Part shown: one piece after another, positions 45,638 through 55,054 of the stretch
Layout of the letters: each line of letters starts with the position of its first letter
Numbering within the stretch: position 1 is the stretch's first letter
Assembly (NCBI GenBank): GCA_025499705.1
Contig: JAFMVE010000019.1
Location: 32,211 to 96,210 of the forward strand
From: Carboxylicivirga caseinilyticus
GTDB lineage: Bacteria; Bacteroidota; Bacteroidia; Bacteroidales; Marinilabiliaceae
DNA length: 64,000 nt
Direction: 5' to 3'
Position numbers and translations under genes: made by a program
The notes under the pieces: model-generated
What the model was told of the DNA's origin: nothing
Seen by the model: the letters and a program-made list of their open reading frames with translations, nothing else
Databases searched by the model: none

Positions 45638-48103
45638 ATGAATAAAGTTTATGTAATTATTGGAGGAGTGGCAGGAGGAGCTACAACAGCTGCCCGCCTG
45701 CGTAGAGTTGATGAAAATGCACAAATAATTATGCTTGAAAAAGGGCCACATATCTCATATGCTAATTGTGGTTTACCTTATTATATTGGAGGTGTAATCA
45801 AGGAACGTCAGAACCTGATGGTTCAAACTCCTGAAAGCTTTAATGCCTGGTTTAATATTGATATTCGAATTTATTCAGAGGTCACAGCAATAAATGCTGA
45901 AGAAAAAAAGGTGACAGTTAATAACCTGAAGACAGGTGAAAACTATGAACTTAATTACGATAAATTGATCCTCTCACCAGGTGCATCACCAATTGTACCG
46001 CCCATTGAAGGTATCAATCATCCAAATATATTTACGCTGCGTAATGTAGAGGATACTGATAAAATCAAAGCATTTGTAGATAATACAAAACCGGCAACTG
46101 CAGTTGTGGTTGGAGCAGGTTTTATTGGCCTTGAAATGGCAGAAAATCTTCATCACAGAGGATTAAATGTTACAGTTGTTGAGGCAGCTCCTCAGGTTAT
46201 GAATATGCTAGATCCTGAGATGGCGGCTATTTTACATCAGCATTTTAAGGATAATAATGTAGGTTTATATCTCGATAATGCTGTTAAAGCATTCAGAGAT
46301 AATGATAAAGGAAATATTGATGTTTGCCTGGCAGACGGAGATATTCTTTCAGCTGATTTTATTATTTTATCCATTGGTGTTCGTCCGGATAGTAAACTGG
46401 CAAAAGAAGCTGGATTGAAAATTGGTCAAACGGGTGGTGTTTGGGTTAATGAATATTTACAAACATCAGATGAAAATATATATGCGGTTGGTGATAGTAT
46501 TGAATTCCCTCATCAGATTTCGAAAAAGCCCAGCCTGGCATTTTTAGCTGGACCTGCAAACAAACAAGGTCGAATCCTGGCCGATAATCTAACGTTTGGT
46601 CATACAAAAAAATATAATGGTTCAATTGGTACTGCCATTGCTAAAGTTTTTGATTTAACAGCAGGTATCACTGGTCTGGCAGACAAGAGCCTGAAAGCTG
46701 CCGGAATAGATTACCAATCAACTATCGTAAATAACGGTTCGCATGCAGGTTATTATCCTGGGGCCATGCAAATGAGTACAAAAATTTCGTTTTGTCCAAC
46801 AACGGGTCGATTATATGGTGCTCAGATTGTAGGTTATAAAGGAGTTGATAAACGTTTGGATATTCTGGCTACCATTATTAAGAATGAAGGAAGTATTTAC
46901 GATTTGCAGGAGATAGAACATGCTTATGCACCTCCATTTAGTTCGGCTAAAGATCCGGTTAATCAGGCTGGTTTTAATGCTGAGAATATAATTCGTGGAT
47001 TATTTAAACCTATGTCAGCCTATGAATTAAATAAACTTGAACTGGATGAAGTTACTTTAATTGATACACGTACAGCTGATGAATTTGCCTTAGGTGCCAT
47101 TGAAGGAGCTATCAATATTCCAATAGATGCAATTCGAACTAATCTTCATAGAATACCAAAGGATAAGAAAACAGTATTGTACTGTGGTGTTGGACTTAGA
47201 GGTTATCTGGCAGCCCGTATACTTCGTCAGAACGGATACGAAGAAGTTTATAACCTGTCTGGGGGTTTAAAGGTTTATAATAATGCGATTAAACCTCAGG
47301 ATAACAGAATTCAATGTGATGAGAATGCTGAAGTTATGCAGGCCCAAACCATTACAAAAATGCCAACCATTAAAACTGATATTTTAGAAGTTGATGCATG
47401 TGGTTTGCAGTGTCCGGGTCCAATCATGAAACTGAAAACCGAAATGGACAAACTTCCTACTGAAGGTCAGTTAATGATTAAGGCCAGTGATCCCGGTTTT
47501 TATAACGATGTGGCATCATGGTGCAAGGTTACAGGTAATGAATTGTTGACCCGTGAAAAGGAAAATGGTGAGATCACTGCTATTATCCGTAAAAACGATG
47601 TATTGAAAGATGGTTTTTCAGTTCAGGATAAAGGGGATAATAAAACCCTGATTGTTTTTAGTGATGATATGGATAGAACACTGGCCTCGTTTGTGATTGC
47701 AAACGGAGCAGCAGCCATGGGTAAAAGAGTGACCATATTTTTTACTTTCTGGGGGTTAAATGTCATTAAAAAACCTAATAAGCCAAAAGTGAAAAAAGGT
47801 GTGATGGATAAAATGTTTGATATCATGATGCCTAAACACAGTGGCGATTTGAAACTTTCAAATATGAATATGGGAGGTATGGGTGCCAAGATGATGAAAA
47901 AACGAATGAAAGATAAGAAAGTGGATTCACTGGAGGTGATGATTCAAAATGCGGTTTCATCGGGCATTAACCTGATAGCTTGTCAGATGAGTATGGATGT
48001 TATGGGAGTGAAGCAAGAAGAATTAATAGATGGAGTAAACATCGGAGGAGTTGCTAATTACCTCGAAGAAGCCGAAAAATCTAATGTAAACCTATTCATT
48101 TAG
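45638..48103 (+). CDS. CoA-disulfide-reductase-like flavoprotein fused to rhodanese, TusA and DsrE domains
   Basis: The 821-residue protein has four modules. Residues 1-450 are a FAD/NAD(P)H oxidoreductase of the CoA-disulfide/persulfide reductase type (GGVAGGATTAARLRR, redox Cys44 in SYANCGLPYYIGG, second nucleotide motif VVVGAGFIGLEMAENL, and IYAVGD). Residues about 457-552 are rhodanese with Cys516 in LYCGVGLRGY. About 581-655 is TusA-like with C592 in CGLQCPGPIMKLK. About 665-821 is a DsrE/DsrF/DrsH-like domain with a cysteine in LIACQMSMDVMG. The arrangement suggests reduction and relay of persulfide sulfur along cysteines of one chain in the cytoplasm. It has its own terminator. Confidence 0.95.
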   Translation: MNKVYVIIGGVAGGATTAARLRRVDENAQIIMLEKGPHISYANCGLPYYIGGVIKERQNLMVQTPESFNAWFNIDIRIYSEVTAINAEEKKVTVNNLKTGENYELNYDKLILSPGASPIVPPIEGINHPNIFTLRNVEDTDKIKAFVDNTKPATAVVVGAGFIGLEMAENLHHRGLNVTVVEAAPQVMNMLDPEMAAILHQHFKDNNVGLYLDNAVKAFRDNDKGNIDVCLADGDILSADFIILSIGVRPDSKLAKEAGLKIGQTGGVWVNEYLQTSDENIYAVGDSIEFPHQISKKPSLAFLAGPANKQGRILADNLTFGHTKKYNGSIGTAIAKVFDLTAGITGLADKSLKAAGIDYQSTIVNNGSHAGYYPGAMQMSTKISFCPTTGRLYGAQIVGYKGVDKRLDILATIIKNEGSIYDLQEIEHAYAPPFSSAKDPVNQAGFNAENIIRGLFKPMSAYELNKLELDEVTLIDTRTADEFALGAIEGAINIPIDAIRTNLHRIPKDKKTVLYCGVGLRGYLAARILRQNGYEEVYNLSGGLKVYNNAIKPQDNRIQCDENAEVMQAQTITKMPTIKTDILEVDACGLQCPGPIMKLKTEMDKLPTEGQLMIKASDPGFYNDVASWCKVTGNELLTREKENGEITAIIRKNDVLKDGFSVQDKGDNKTLIVFSDDMDRTLASFVIANGAAAMGKRVTIFFTFWGLNVIKKPNKPKVKKGVMDKMFDIMMPKHSGDLKLSNMNMGGMGAKMMKKRMKDKKVDSLEVMIQNAVSSGINLIACQMSMDVMGVKQEELIDGVNIGGVANYLEEAEKSNVNLFI

Positions 48104-48130
48104 ATAAATAAAATTCAGTAAATATTATAG

Positions 48131-48171
48131 AAAAAGGGTGTATATGCATTGAAACATATTCACCCTTTTTT
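48131..48171 (+). terminator. Terminator of the sulfur flavoprotein gene
   Basis: AAAAAGGGTG (48131-48140) pairs with CACCCTTTTT (48161-48170), with an inner ATG/CAT, followed by further T. Confidence 0.9.
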
Positions 48172-48277
48172 ATGTTTTGTTGAGTAATTAAATGTTTTAA
48201 ATAATGTAAGATTAAATATTCTCAACTAATTTAGTGCAATATTCCTTACTAATAAATCTAACTTAATTAATGAAGAA

Positions 48278-49090
48278 ATGATAAAACTATTAAAGAAATG
48301 GCAGGTAGTAGTAAGTTCTGTCCTTTTATTGGGTATTGTAGTTGCATGTGCTACAGTTCCTATTACCGGTCGTAAGCAATTAAACCTGGTGTCAGACTCT
48401 GAGATGATGTCAATGAGTTTTACTCAGTATGAAGAGTTTCTAAAGGAAAATAAAGTATCGACCGATGCAGAAAAAACAGCTTTAATTAAAAAGGTAGGAC
48501 AGAAAATTTCTGCTGCTGTTGAGAAATATATGTCTGACAATGGTTATTCAAGTCAGATTTCCGGTTTTGAATGGGAATTTAATTTGGTTGAAGACGAAAC
48601 ACCTAATGCCTGGTGTATGCCAGGTGGGAAAGTGGTTTTTTATACTGGTATTTTACCTTATTGTAAGGATGAAACAGGTATTGCGGTTGTAATGGGCCAC
48701 GAAATTGCCCACGCGGTTGCCAAGCATGGAAACGAAAGAATGAGTCAGCAATTGGGTGTACAATTAGGAGGAGCAGCACTTTCTGTTGCTATAAGTGAAA
48801 AACCAGAACAGACACAACAGATTGCAATGGCTGCCTTTGGTTTAGGCTCTCAGTATGGATTTATGCTACCTTTCTCGCGCACACATGAGACAGAAGCTGA
48901 TAAGATGGGATTGATTTTTATGGCAATGGCAGGGTATAATCCAAATGAAGCAGTACCATTCTGGCAACGAATGTCAGAAATGGGAGGAGCTGCACCGCCA
49001 GAATGGATGAGTACTCACCCTTCTGATGAAACCCGTATCAAAGACCTGAATGCTTATATGCCGGAAGCATTAAAGTACTATAAGAAATAA
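48278..49090 (+). CDS. M48 family metalloprotease lipoprotein
   Basis: The 270-residue protein has lipobox VVAC (about residue 24), the ATVPITGRKQLNLVSDSEM segment typical of the LoiP/YcaL/BepA-related group, the zinc site VMGHEIAHAVAKHG (HExxH), and the third ligand Glu in HETEADKMGL. The STHPSDETRIKDL segment near the end is also family-typical. No membrane helix follows the lipobox. Predicted periplasmic protease for envelope protein quality control. Confidence 0.93.
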   Translation: MIKLLKKWQVVVSSVLLLGIVVACATVPITGRKQLNLVSDSEMMSMSFTQYEEFLKENKVSTDAEKTALIKKVGQKISAAVEKYMSDNGYSSQISGFEWEFNLVEDETPNAWCMPGGKVVFYTGILPYCKDETGIAVVMGHEIAHAVAKHGNERMSQQLGVQLGGAALSVAISEKPEQTQQIAMAAFGLGSQYGFMLPFSRTHETEADKMGLIFMAMAGYNPNEAVPFWQRMSEMGGAAPPEWMSTHPSDETRIKDLNAYMPEALKYYKK

Positions 49091-49110
49091 ACAGTAATAG
49101 AATGAGTAAA

Positions 49111-49135
49111 GAGGCTGTCCATTTTAGGCAGCCTC
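49111..49135. terminator. Hairpin between the M48 protease gene and kdsA
   Basis: GAGGCTG pairs with CAGCCTC around an 11-nt loop between convergent genes. The T-tract is weak on the plus strand (TTGCATATTT) and TTTACTCATT on the minus strand. Confidence 0.6.
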
Positions 49136-49143
49136 TTGCATAT

Positions 49144-49965
49144 TTAAAATTCGATTATTGTTTTTCTGATAGCTGTTAATCTCGTCATCAAACCTTCAAG
49201 CAGATCAAGATGAAGCATATTTGCTCCATCTGATTTGGCATTGGCCGGATCGAAATGCGTTTCAATAAATAAACCATCAACACCAACTGCAATGCCGGCA
49301 CGTGCAACTGTTTCAATCAATTCTGGTTTTCCTCCTGTAACACCGCTGCTTTGATTAGGTTGTTGCAGTGAGTGGGTAATATCCAATACAACAGGAACAT
49401 CAAATTTTTGCATGGTTGGTATCCCGCGATAATCAACCACCAAATCCTGATAACCAAACATGTTTCCACGATCAGTTAAAATAATCTGGTTGTTACCTGA
49501 GTCTTTTACTTTATTAACCGCAAATACCATTGATTCAGCACTTAAAAACTGACCTTTTTTAATATTCACCACTTTGCCGGTTTCTGCAGCGGCAATCAAT
49601 AGGTCCGTTTGACGGCACAAAAAAGCGGGTATTTGCAATACGTCAACATATTCGGCTGCCATGGCTGCTTCATTAGCTGCATGGATATCTGTAACCGTTG
49701 GAATGTTGAATGTCTCACTTACTTTTCGAAGGATCTTCAACGCCTTTTCGTCACCAATGCCACTAAATGAATCGATGCGTGAGCGATTTGCTTTTCGGTA
49801 TGATCCTTTGAAGATATAAGGGATCTTTAGTTTATCGGTTATACTCACTACTTTTTCGGCAATACGTAAGGCCATTTCTTCGCCTTCAATTGCACATGGG
49901 CCAGCCAGTAAAAAGAAATTACCGCTGTCGGTGTGCTTTATGCGTGGTATTTTATTTATTTCCAT
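49144..49965 (-). CDS. kdsA: 3-deoxy-8-phosphooctulonate synthase (KDO-8-P synthase)
   Basis: The 273-residue TIM barrel has FFLLAGPCAIEGEEMA, FKGSYRKANRSRIDSFSGIG, VDVLQIPAFLCRQTDLL, KKGQFLSAESM, LTDRGNMFGYQDLVVDYRG and IETHFDPANAKSDGANML. It condenses arabinose-5-phosphate with phosphoenolpyruvate for the lipid A core sugar KDO. The length is standard. Nothing recognised in the 234-bp gap to rarA. Confidence 0.97.
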   Translation of the reverse strand: MEINKIPRIKHTDSGNFFLLAGPCAIEGEEMALRIAEKVVSITDKLKIPYIFKGSYRKANRSRIDSFSGIGDEKALKILRKVSETFNIPTVTDIHAANEAAMAAEYVDVLQIPAFLCRQTDLLIAAAETGKVVNIKKGQFLSAESMVFAVNKVKDSGNNQIILTDRGNMFGYQDLVVDYRGIPTMQKFDVPVVLDITHSLQQPNQSSGVTGGKPELIETVARAGIAVGVDGLFIETHFDPANAKSDGANMLHLDLLEGLMTRLTAIRKTIIEF

Positions 49966-50199
49966 TGTGATAATTATTGTGATTTTCTCAATATTTTGAT
50001 TTTAATATAAAACTACATTATGGAACTTAATAAACAAAAGCTGATGGCTGTTGGGATAGCTATTAGTCATGTCCATAAAGTACTTATACTACAATACATT
50101 CCAGATAATAGTAACATTTGTTGAGTGCAGTAAATTTTCTTGATACTTATGTCTTGATACTTTGTACACATTATTTTACTACTCTTAAAACTAACCAAC

Positions 50200-51489
50200 T
50201 TACTTATAATCTTTCCACAAAAACTTCATGCGTTCATCAATTTTAGTTTCCTGGGCATTTTTTTGAGGTTTGTATAATTGGTGACTCTTGATTTCGTCAG
50301 GCAGAAAATCCTGCGCTGCAAAGTTATTAGGATAATCGTGAGAATACTTGTATTCTTTGCCGTAATTTAATTCTTTCATCAACTTTGTTGGAGCATTTCG
50401 TAAATGCAGCGGTACAGGTAAATTACCGGTTTGTTTAACCAGTGCCTGAGCATCGTTTATTGCCATATATGCTGAGTTACTCTTTGCGCTGGTGGCCAGA
50501 TAAATGGTTGTTTGCGAAAGAATGATTCTCGATTCAGGCCAACCTACTTTATTGATTGCATCAAAACAGTTAGTTGCTAATAATAAAGCGTTTGGATTAG
50601 CCAAACCAATATCTTCCGAAGCTGAGATGATGAGCCTTCTGGCTATGAACTTTGGGTCTTCGCCACCTTCGACCATACGGGCCAGCCAATAAACTGCAGC
50701 ATCAGGATCACTTCCCCTGATTGACTTGATAAAAGCTGAGATGATATCGTAATGCATCTCTCCGTTTTTATCGTATTGGGCAGGGTTTTGTTGCAAATGA
50801 TTTGTTACCAGTTCATCGTTTATGAGTATTTCATCCTTGTTAATCTCAGCATTGGTTACCAGTTCTATAATATTCAACATTTTACGGGCATCACCACCTG
50901 AATATCGAAGTAAGGCATTATCTTCTTCAATGGTTACCTTTTTATCTTTCAGTAAAATATCTTTGGTTAATACCCTGTTTACCAGATCCAGCAGGTCCTC
51001 TTTCTCCAATGCTTTGAGAACATATACCTGACAACGAGATAAAAGCGGCGAAATAACCTCAAACGATGGATTTTCGGTAGTTGCACCAATTAGTGTGACA
51101 ACACCTTCTTCAACGGCACCAAGCAGACTATCCTGTTGTGATTTACTGAATCGGTGAATCTCATCAATAAACAAAATAGGAGAGGGCGAACTGAAAAACC
51201 TCGATTTACGAGCTTTATCAATAGCTTCACGCACATCTTTAACACCCGAATTAATAGCTGACAGTACATAAAATGGTCTTTCCAGTGTTTTGGAAATTAT
51301 TCGTGCCAAAGTAGTTTTTCCAACACCCGGAGGTCCCCAAAGAATAATAGATGATATAACTTTTCTGTCTATCATCTTACGAAGAACGGCTCCATTGCCA
51401 ACCAGATGTTTTTGTCCAATGTAATCATCAAGGTTTTGAGGCCTCATTCTTTCAGCCAATGGTGGATATGAAAATTTATTTAATGTCAT
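50200..51489 (-). CDS. rarA: Replication-associated recombination protein A (RarA/MgsA)
   Basis: The 429-residue AAA+ protein has MTLNKFSYPPLAERMRPQNLDDYIGQKHL at its start, Walker A LWGPPGVGKTT, Walker B PILFIDEIHRFSK, sensor 1 LIGATTENPSF, and the C-terminal tetramer region HLRNAPTKLMKELNYGKEYKYSHDY. It acts at stalled replication forks. The ATG at 51489 is chosen: the frame is open to 51537, but the extra sixteen codons are not part of the family sequence and run into the start of the recombinase gene. Only 49 bp separate the two divergent start codons. Confidence 0.95.
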   Translation of the reverse strand: MTLNKFSYPPLAERMRPQNLDDYIGQKHLVGNGAVLRKMIDRKVISSIILWGPPGVGKTTLARIISKTLERPFYVLSAINSGVKDVREAIDKARKSRFFSSPSPILFIDEIHRFSKSQQDSLLGAVEEGVVTLIGATTENPSFEVISPLLSRCQVYVLKALEKEDLLDLVNRVLTKDILLKDKKVTIEEDNALLRYSGGDARKMLNIIELVTNAEINKDEILINDELVTNHLQQNPAQYDKNGEMHYDIISAFIKSIRGSDPDAAVYWLARMVEGGEDPKFIARRLIISASEDIGLANPNALLLATNCFDAINKVGWPESRIILSQTTIYLATSAKSNSAYMAINDAQALVKQTGNLPVPLHLRNAPTKLMKELNYGKEYKYSHDYPNNFAAQDFLPDEIKSHQLYKPQKNAQETKIDERMKFLWKDYK

Positions 51490-51509
51490 TATATTTATAT
51501 CATCATCAG

Positions 51510-51541
51510 AACAAAAATAGCAACAAAATAGGAACAAAATG
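51510..51541 (+). repeat. Three tandem AACAAAATAG-type repeats at the recombinase start
   Basis: AACAAAAATAGC (51510), AACAAAATAGG (51522) and AACAAAATG (51533) follow each other, the last containing the recombinase ATG. They occupy most of the 49-bp space to rarA and may be a binding site or part of the attachment site. Confidence 0.4.
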
Positions 51542-53035
51542 AAAAAGGGTGTTATTTATGGTCGAGTTAGCTCAAAAGACCAAGATTATACAAGGCAAGT
51601 TACAGAATTAAAGCAATGGGCTGCCTCATTTGGTGTGACTATTGAAGAAACATTTTTAGAAAAAATTTCAGCAACTAAAACGAAAGCAGATGAAAGAAAA
51701 GAACTGCAAAAAATGCTGAAATATACCGAAAGACATAATATCAAAAATGTTTTTTGTTGGGAGTTGTCAAGGTTAGGGCGTAGAAACAAAGATGTTATTA
51801 AAATATTTGAGGATCTAACCTCAAAAAAGGTTTGTCTTTGGATTAAGAAAGATAACTTAATTACTCTTGATGATAATGGAAACAAAACAACTACAGCAAC
51901 TTTAATGATTAATGTTCTTTCAGCCTTGGCCGAAATGGAAACGGAGCAATTGTCAACAAGAACAATATCTGGCAAAATGGAGAAGGCAAAAAAGGGAGGT
52001 GGTTTTAATGGCTGTTATGGCTATGATATTGTTGAAGGGAAACCAGTTGTTAACAAAGAACAGGCAAAAGATATAGCTACCATCTTTAATATGTTAGCTG
52101 AAGGTATAGGGTGCAGATCAATAGCAGCACACCTTAATGCGACAACTGCATTAAAGAGGTGGAGAAATCCAAGTATCTACACGATAGCACGAAATACAAT
52201 GTATAAAGGAGAGAGAAGATATAAGGGTTTAGTACTTGAAGCTCCTTCAATTATTGATTCTGAATTATGGCAAAAAGCCAATGATAAAATTGACTTGAAA
52301 GACAAATATGTAGGCAATAAAATAGTAAATACCAACATTCTTATCGGTAAGATTTTTTGTAAGAAATGCGGAAGCCCAATGTATCAGGTTGTAAATGAAA
52401 AACAGGGTACAAATGTTTATCGGTGTAGTAGTGACGCAGAAAAGAAAAAGGAGTCAGGTACAAAATGTCGTATTTCAATAAGTCGCCCATGGCTTTATCA
52501 TGTCGTTCGACATCATTTCGACAAATACGCAGAGAAAGCACTTCAAGAAGAGACAAGGAGTAAATTAGAGCGTAAAATAAGCCTAAATAATGCAGAGATA
52601 GAGAACCATGAGAAAGATCGAAAAAAGCTGGCAGATAGGCTTAAAAGAGCAAGATTATTATTTGTTGATGGGGAATTATCAGATAGTGAGTACAAAGAAA
52701 TTAAAGGAGATTCGTCAGAGGAAATAAAAAACATTGATGTGAAAATATTATCACTGAAGGACGAAAACACTTCCTTTAATAAGTCTATTAGTGGCGAAGT
52801 TGGGCATTTCAGCAAAGATGATACAATCTTTAAAGAGCAAATAAAAGATATTCTGAAAGAAGTTATAGTCTGGGATAAATTCGTAGAGGTAAACATAGAC
52901 GGTTGGTTTAAGGAAGTTTATTTTAAACCAACACCCGAACAGGTAAGAAAAATGAAAGCAGATAATAATTGGCAAGTTCGATGTTATGATGCATCATCGT
53001 TTTATAAGGATTTAAGCGATGATATGTCAATATAA
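51539..53035 (+). CDS. Large serine recombinase (integrase)
   Basis: The 498-residue protein has a resolvase-type catalytic domain (1-145; VIYGRVSSKDQ with the nucleophilic serine at 11 or 12, and FCWELSRLGRRNKDVI). A Recombinase domain follows (about 155-250, GCYGYDIVEGKPVVNKEQ, RWRNPSIYTIARNTMYKGERRYKG). A zinc ribbon (about 272-315, CKKCGSPMYQ and later Cys pairs) and a C-terminal coiled coil (about 345-420) complete it. It integrates and excises the element, normally next to one attachment site. All domains are present and it looks functional. Confidence 0.95.
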   Translation: MKKGVIYGRVSSKDQDYTRQVTELKQWAASFGVTIEETFLEKISATKTKADERKELQKMLKYTERHNIKNVFCWELSRLGRRNKDVIKIFEDLTSKKVCLWIKKDNLITLDDNGNKTTTATLMINVLSALAEMETEQLSTRTISGKMEKAKKGGGFNGCYGYDIVEGKPVVNKEQAKDIATIFNMLAEGIGCRSIAAHLNATTALKRWRNPSIYTIARNTMYKGERRYKGLVLEAPSIIDSELWQKANDKIDLKDKYVGNKIVNTNILIGKIFCKKCGSPMYQVVNEKQGTNVYRCSSDAEKKKESGTKCRISISRPWLYHVVRHHFDKYAEKALQEETRSKLERKISLNNAEIENHEKDRKKLADRLKRARLLFVDGELSDSEYKEIKGDSSEEIKNIDVKILSLKDENTSFNKSISGEVGHFSKDDTIFKEQIKDILKEVIVWDKFVEVNIDGWFKEVYFKPTPEQVRKMKADNNWQVRCYDASSFYKDLSDDMSI

Positions 53036-53075
53036 TAGTCAATGTAGTCATAGTTACAACCAAAAATCAAACATC

Positions 53076-53258
53076 ATGGAAACAAACAATCATTACTATT
53101 TACTCATAGATGGGACAAAAATAGCTAATAGAAAGGCATTATGTGACTATCTGGAAGTCAGTAAGACAGTAGTCACTAAATTAGTTAAAAAGGGAGTAAT
53201 CAAATCAGTAACAATTAGCACCCAACGGTGCGAAATAAGCAGCAAAGATGACAGATGA
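53076..53258 (+). CDS. Small helix-turn-helix protein
   Basis: A 60-residue protein from the ATG at 53076. A start at 53019 would overlap the recombinase and add a non-conserved Ser/Asn leader. The core RKALCDYLEVSKTVVTKLVKKGVI reads as a helix-turn-helix. Likely a small regulator or recombination directionality factor of the element. It overlaps the next gene by 11 bp, suggesting coupled translation. Confidence 0.65.
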   Translation: METNNHYYLLIDGTKIANRKALCDYLEVSKTVVTKLVKKGVIKSVTISTQRCEISSKDDR

Positions 53259-53814
53259 TAAATTAAAGAGTGAATTAATCAATTACATTGAAGAGAACAA
53301 ATGTGATTTTAAGGATGATCAACCCATCCCCAAAGGTGTAATATGTGATTTTGAGCTTACAAATACAGATATCATGGTTTATTTGGCCTTAGTCGGTCAT
53401 TATGGTTATGGTCAACCTTTCAGTATCACATACAATGATATAATGGTTATGACTGGGATCTCAATAGTCTCAGCAAAAAGAGCGATTCAAAAATTGGCAG
53501 AAAAGAAACTTTTAAACAAAAAAAGGACTATACGAGAGAATAAGTATTTCATACGCCCTTTTAAGAATGATGTGTTTTTTCATTTTTCGGGTGATTTTTT
53601 GAGAAGTGGAAAAAAGGAGGATATAGACCTCATGAGGTGGTTATATTTATCTAATGGTAACAACTACCTACCAACTATTAAGTATTGCCAAAATAAATTT
53701 GGCTTAACTAAAAAACAAAGATCTCGGCTAAATCAGATTGTAAAAAGTATTTTTGGCGAATCCGACTGTTTAGATGTTGATATTTGGAGGACTTTAAATG
53801 ATATATCAGATTAG
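53248..53814 (+). CDS. HTH_36-like protein, replication-initiator type
   Basis: The 188-residue protein has a winged-helix N-terminal part of the HTH_36 kind: TNTDIMVYLALVGHYGYGQPFSITYNDIMVMTGISIVSAKRAIQKLAEKKLL, then NKYFIRPF as the wing. This domain is common in replication proteins of plasmids, phages and integrated elements. The C-terminal half is basic and unrecognised. It is followed directly by three 23-bp tandem repeats and a large non-coding repeat region, which fits a rep gene beside an origin. A transcriptional regulator is the alternative. Confidence 0.7.
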   Translation: MTDDKLKSELINYIEENKCDFKDDQPIPKGVICDFELTNTDIMVYLALVGHYGYGQPFSITYNDIMVMTGISIVSAKRAIQKLAEKKLLNKKRTIRENKYFIRPFKNDVFFHFSGDFLRSGKKEDIDLMRWLYLSNGNNYLPTIKYCQNKFGLTKKQRSRLNQIVKSIFGESDCLDVDIWRTLNDISD

Positions 53815-53833
53815 TTTTTTTATTATAATAACA

Positions 53834-53901
53834 GGTTACTTTTTTGATACCCTGAGGGTACTTTTATGATACTCTGTAGGGTACTTTTATGATACTCTCT
53901 A
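53834..53901 (+). repeat. Three iteron-like 22-23-bp direct repeats
   Basis: Units start at 53834 (GGTTACTTTTTTGATACCCT), 53856 and 53879 (both GGGTACTTTTATGATACTCT). They are head to tail, 22-23 bp apart (about two helical turns), and begin 20 bp after the stop of the HTH_36-like gene. Each unit has partial dyad symmetry (GGTAC...GATACC). Confidence 0.75.
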
Positions 53902-54000
53902 TTATAAAAGAGTTTTATTTTAGAAAAGTATTATAAAGAGGTTGCAAAAATGAATTTTGCAACTTTAATATTTATTAAAATAAAAAATAGAATTAAAAGA

Positions 54001-54391
54001 CTTTATGAGAAAGTAATTAAATGGTAATTCCTCATAAGGTAAATAAAGTAAGATTAGCTCTTGAAAATTAATTGAATTAAGAAACTTCATTTTGTAATTG
54101 AATCAAACATACTTCATGTGTATTTATTCCTTTACTTCATTTTTATGATTTTAGATTTCAATTACCTTATGCAAAATTAAAAGTAAATTTCCCATAAGGT
54201 AAAAATACAAGTAAGTGTAATTTGAATCAATAGTCATTTTTGTATATTTTACGCCCTGTATTTTAACTTTTACCCCTTGAGTGGTATGTAGTATCCACTT
54301 GACTTGAGATAATGGCTTAAAAATGGGTTATTGTGAATATAATAAATATTCACTTTATGAGTAGATAAAAATAATATAAATTCTCATAAAG
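54001..54391. repeat. Three stem-loops with CTTTATGAG/CTCATAAAG-type arms
   Basis: CTTTATGAG (54001-54009) with CTCATAAGG (54031-54039); TTACCTTATG (54162-54171) with CATAAGGTAA (54193-54202); CTTTATGAG (54353-54361) with CTCATAAAG (54383-54391). Each pair encloses exactly 21 nt. The second and third are perfect, the first has one G-T pair. Single related boxes occur at 54517, 54613 and 56532. Confidence 0.75.
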
Positions 54392-54515
54392 TAAAAAGTA
54401 TAGATTAATTTAATTTGATTGAATACCCGTTTTTATTATAAATACGCCTATTTAAACCGCTTTTACCCCTTGAGTGGTACATGGTATCCACTCGACTTGA
54501 GATAGTGGCTTAAAT
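54191..54515 (+). repeat. Two imperfect direct repeats about 193 bp apart
   Basis: Copy A (54191 to about 54319) and copy B (54383 to about 54513) both start at a stem-loop right arm and end with the block TTTTACCCCTTGAGTGGTA, then TATCCACT, GACTTGAGATA and TGGCTTAAA. The TACCCC block lies at 54271 and 54464. AGTGG and CCACT form a small stem in both copies, while the loop sequence differs between them. Confidence 0.7.
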
Positions 54516-55054
54516 GCCTTATGAATCATATAAGATAAAATATGTAAATAATATCAGTTAAGAAATGAAATATATTAATTCTCTTTTCTGGATTAAACAC
54601 AAAACAACTTTTCATAAAGTACATTCATTGTTACAAAATTATTTAAATATCTATTATTCAATATTATATATGTGCTATTATTGGATGAATTAGTATAGAT
54701 AAGGCTGTAAAATAACGCTTATGTGTAAAGGATTATAACAGTTTATATATGAGGTATATGAAGTGTTTTTAATGCTAATTTTTACTGATATTTCAGATTT
54801 TAATACTTTGAAAATATTTAGTGATTAAGTAATGGAATACTTATATAAAATAGCATTTTTCCTTATTTTATAAGGGTTTCATGGGAATTGTATAAATAAA
54901 TGTTATAATATTTCAATTTATCATAGATAAAAAGAATAATGCCTCAAAATAATTGTATATGTATCTGTTTGTCAGTGTGTATTGATTGTGTTATACAAGA
55001 TGATTATTATAACAACACTTGAAAAGTTCTTCCATTTAGTATTTTAACCCCTAT

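Noticed and set aside
46033..47889. Minus-strand frames opposite the sulfur flavoprotein
   Set aside because: They are shadows of an intact multi-domain gene with clear active-site motifs.
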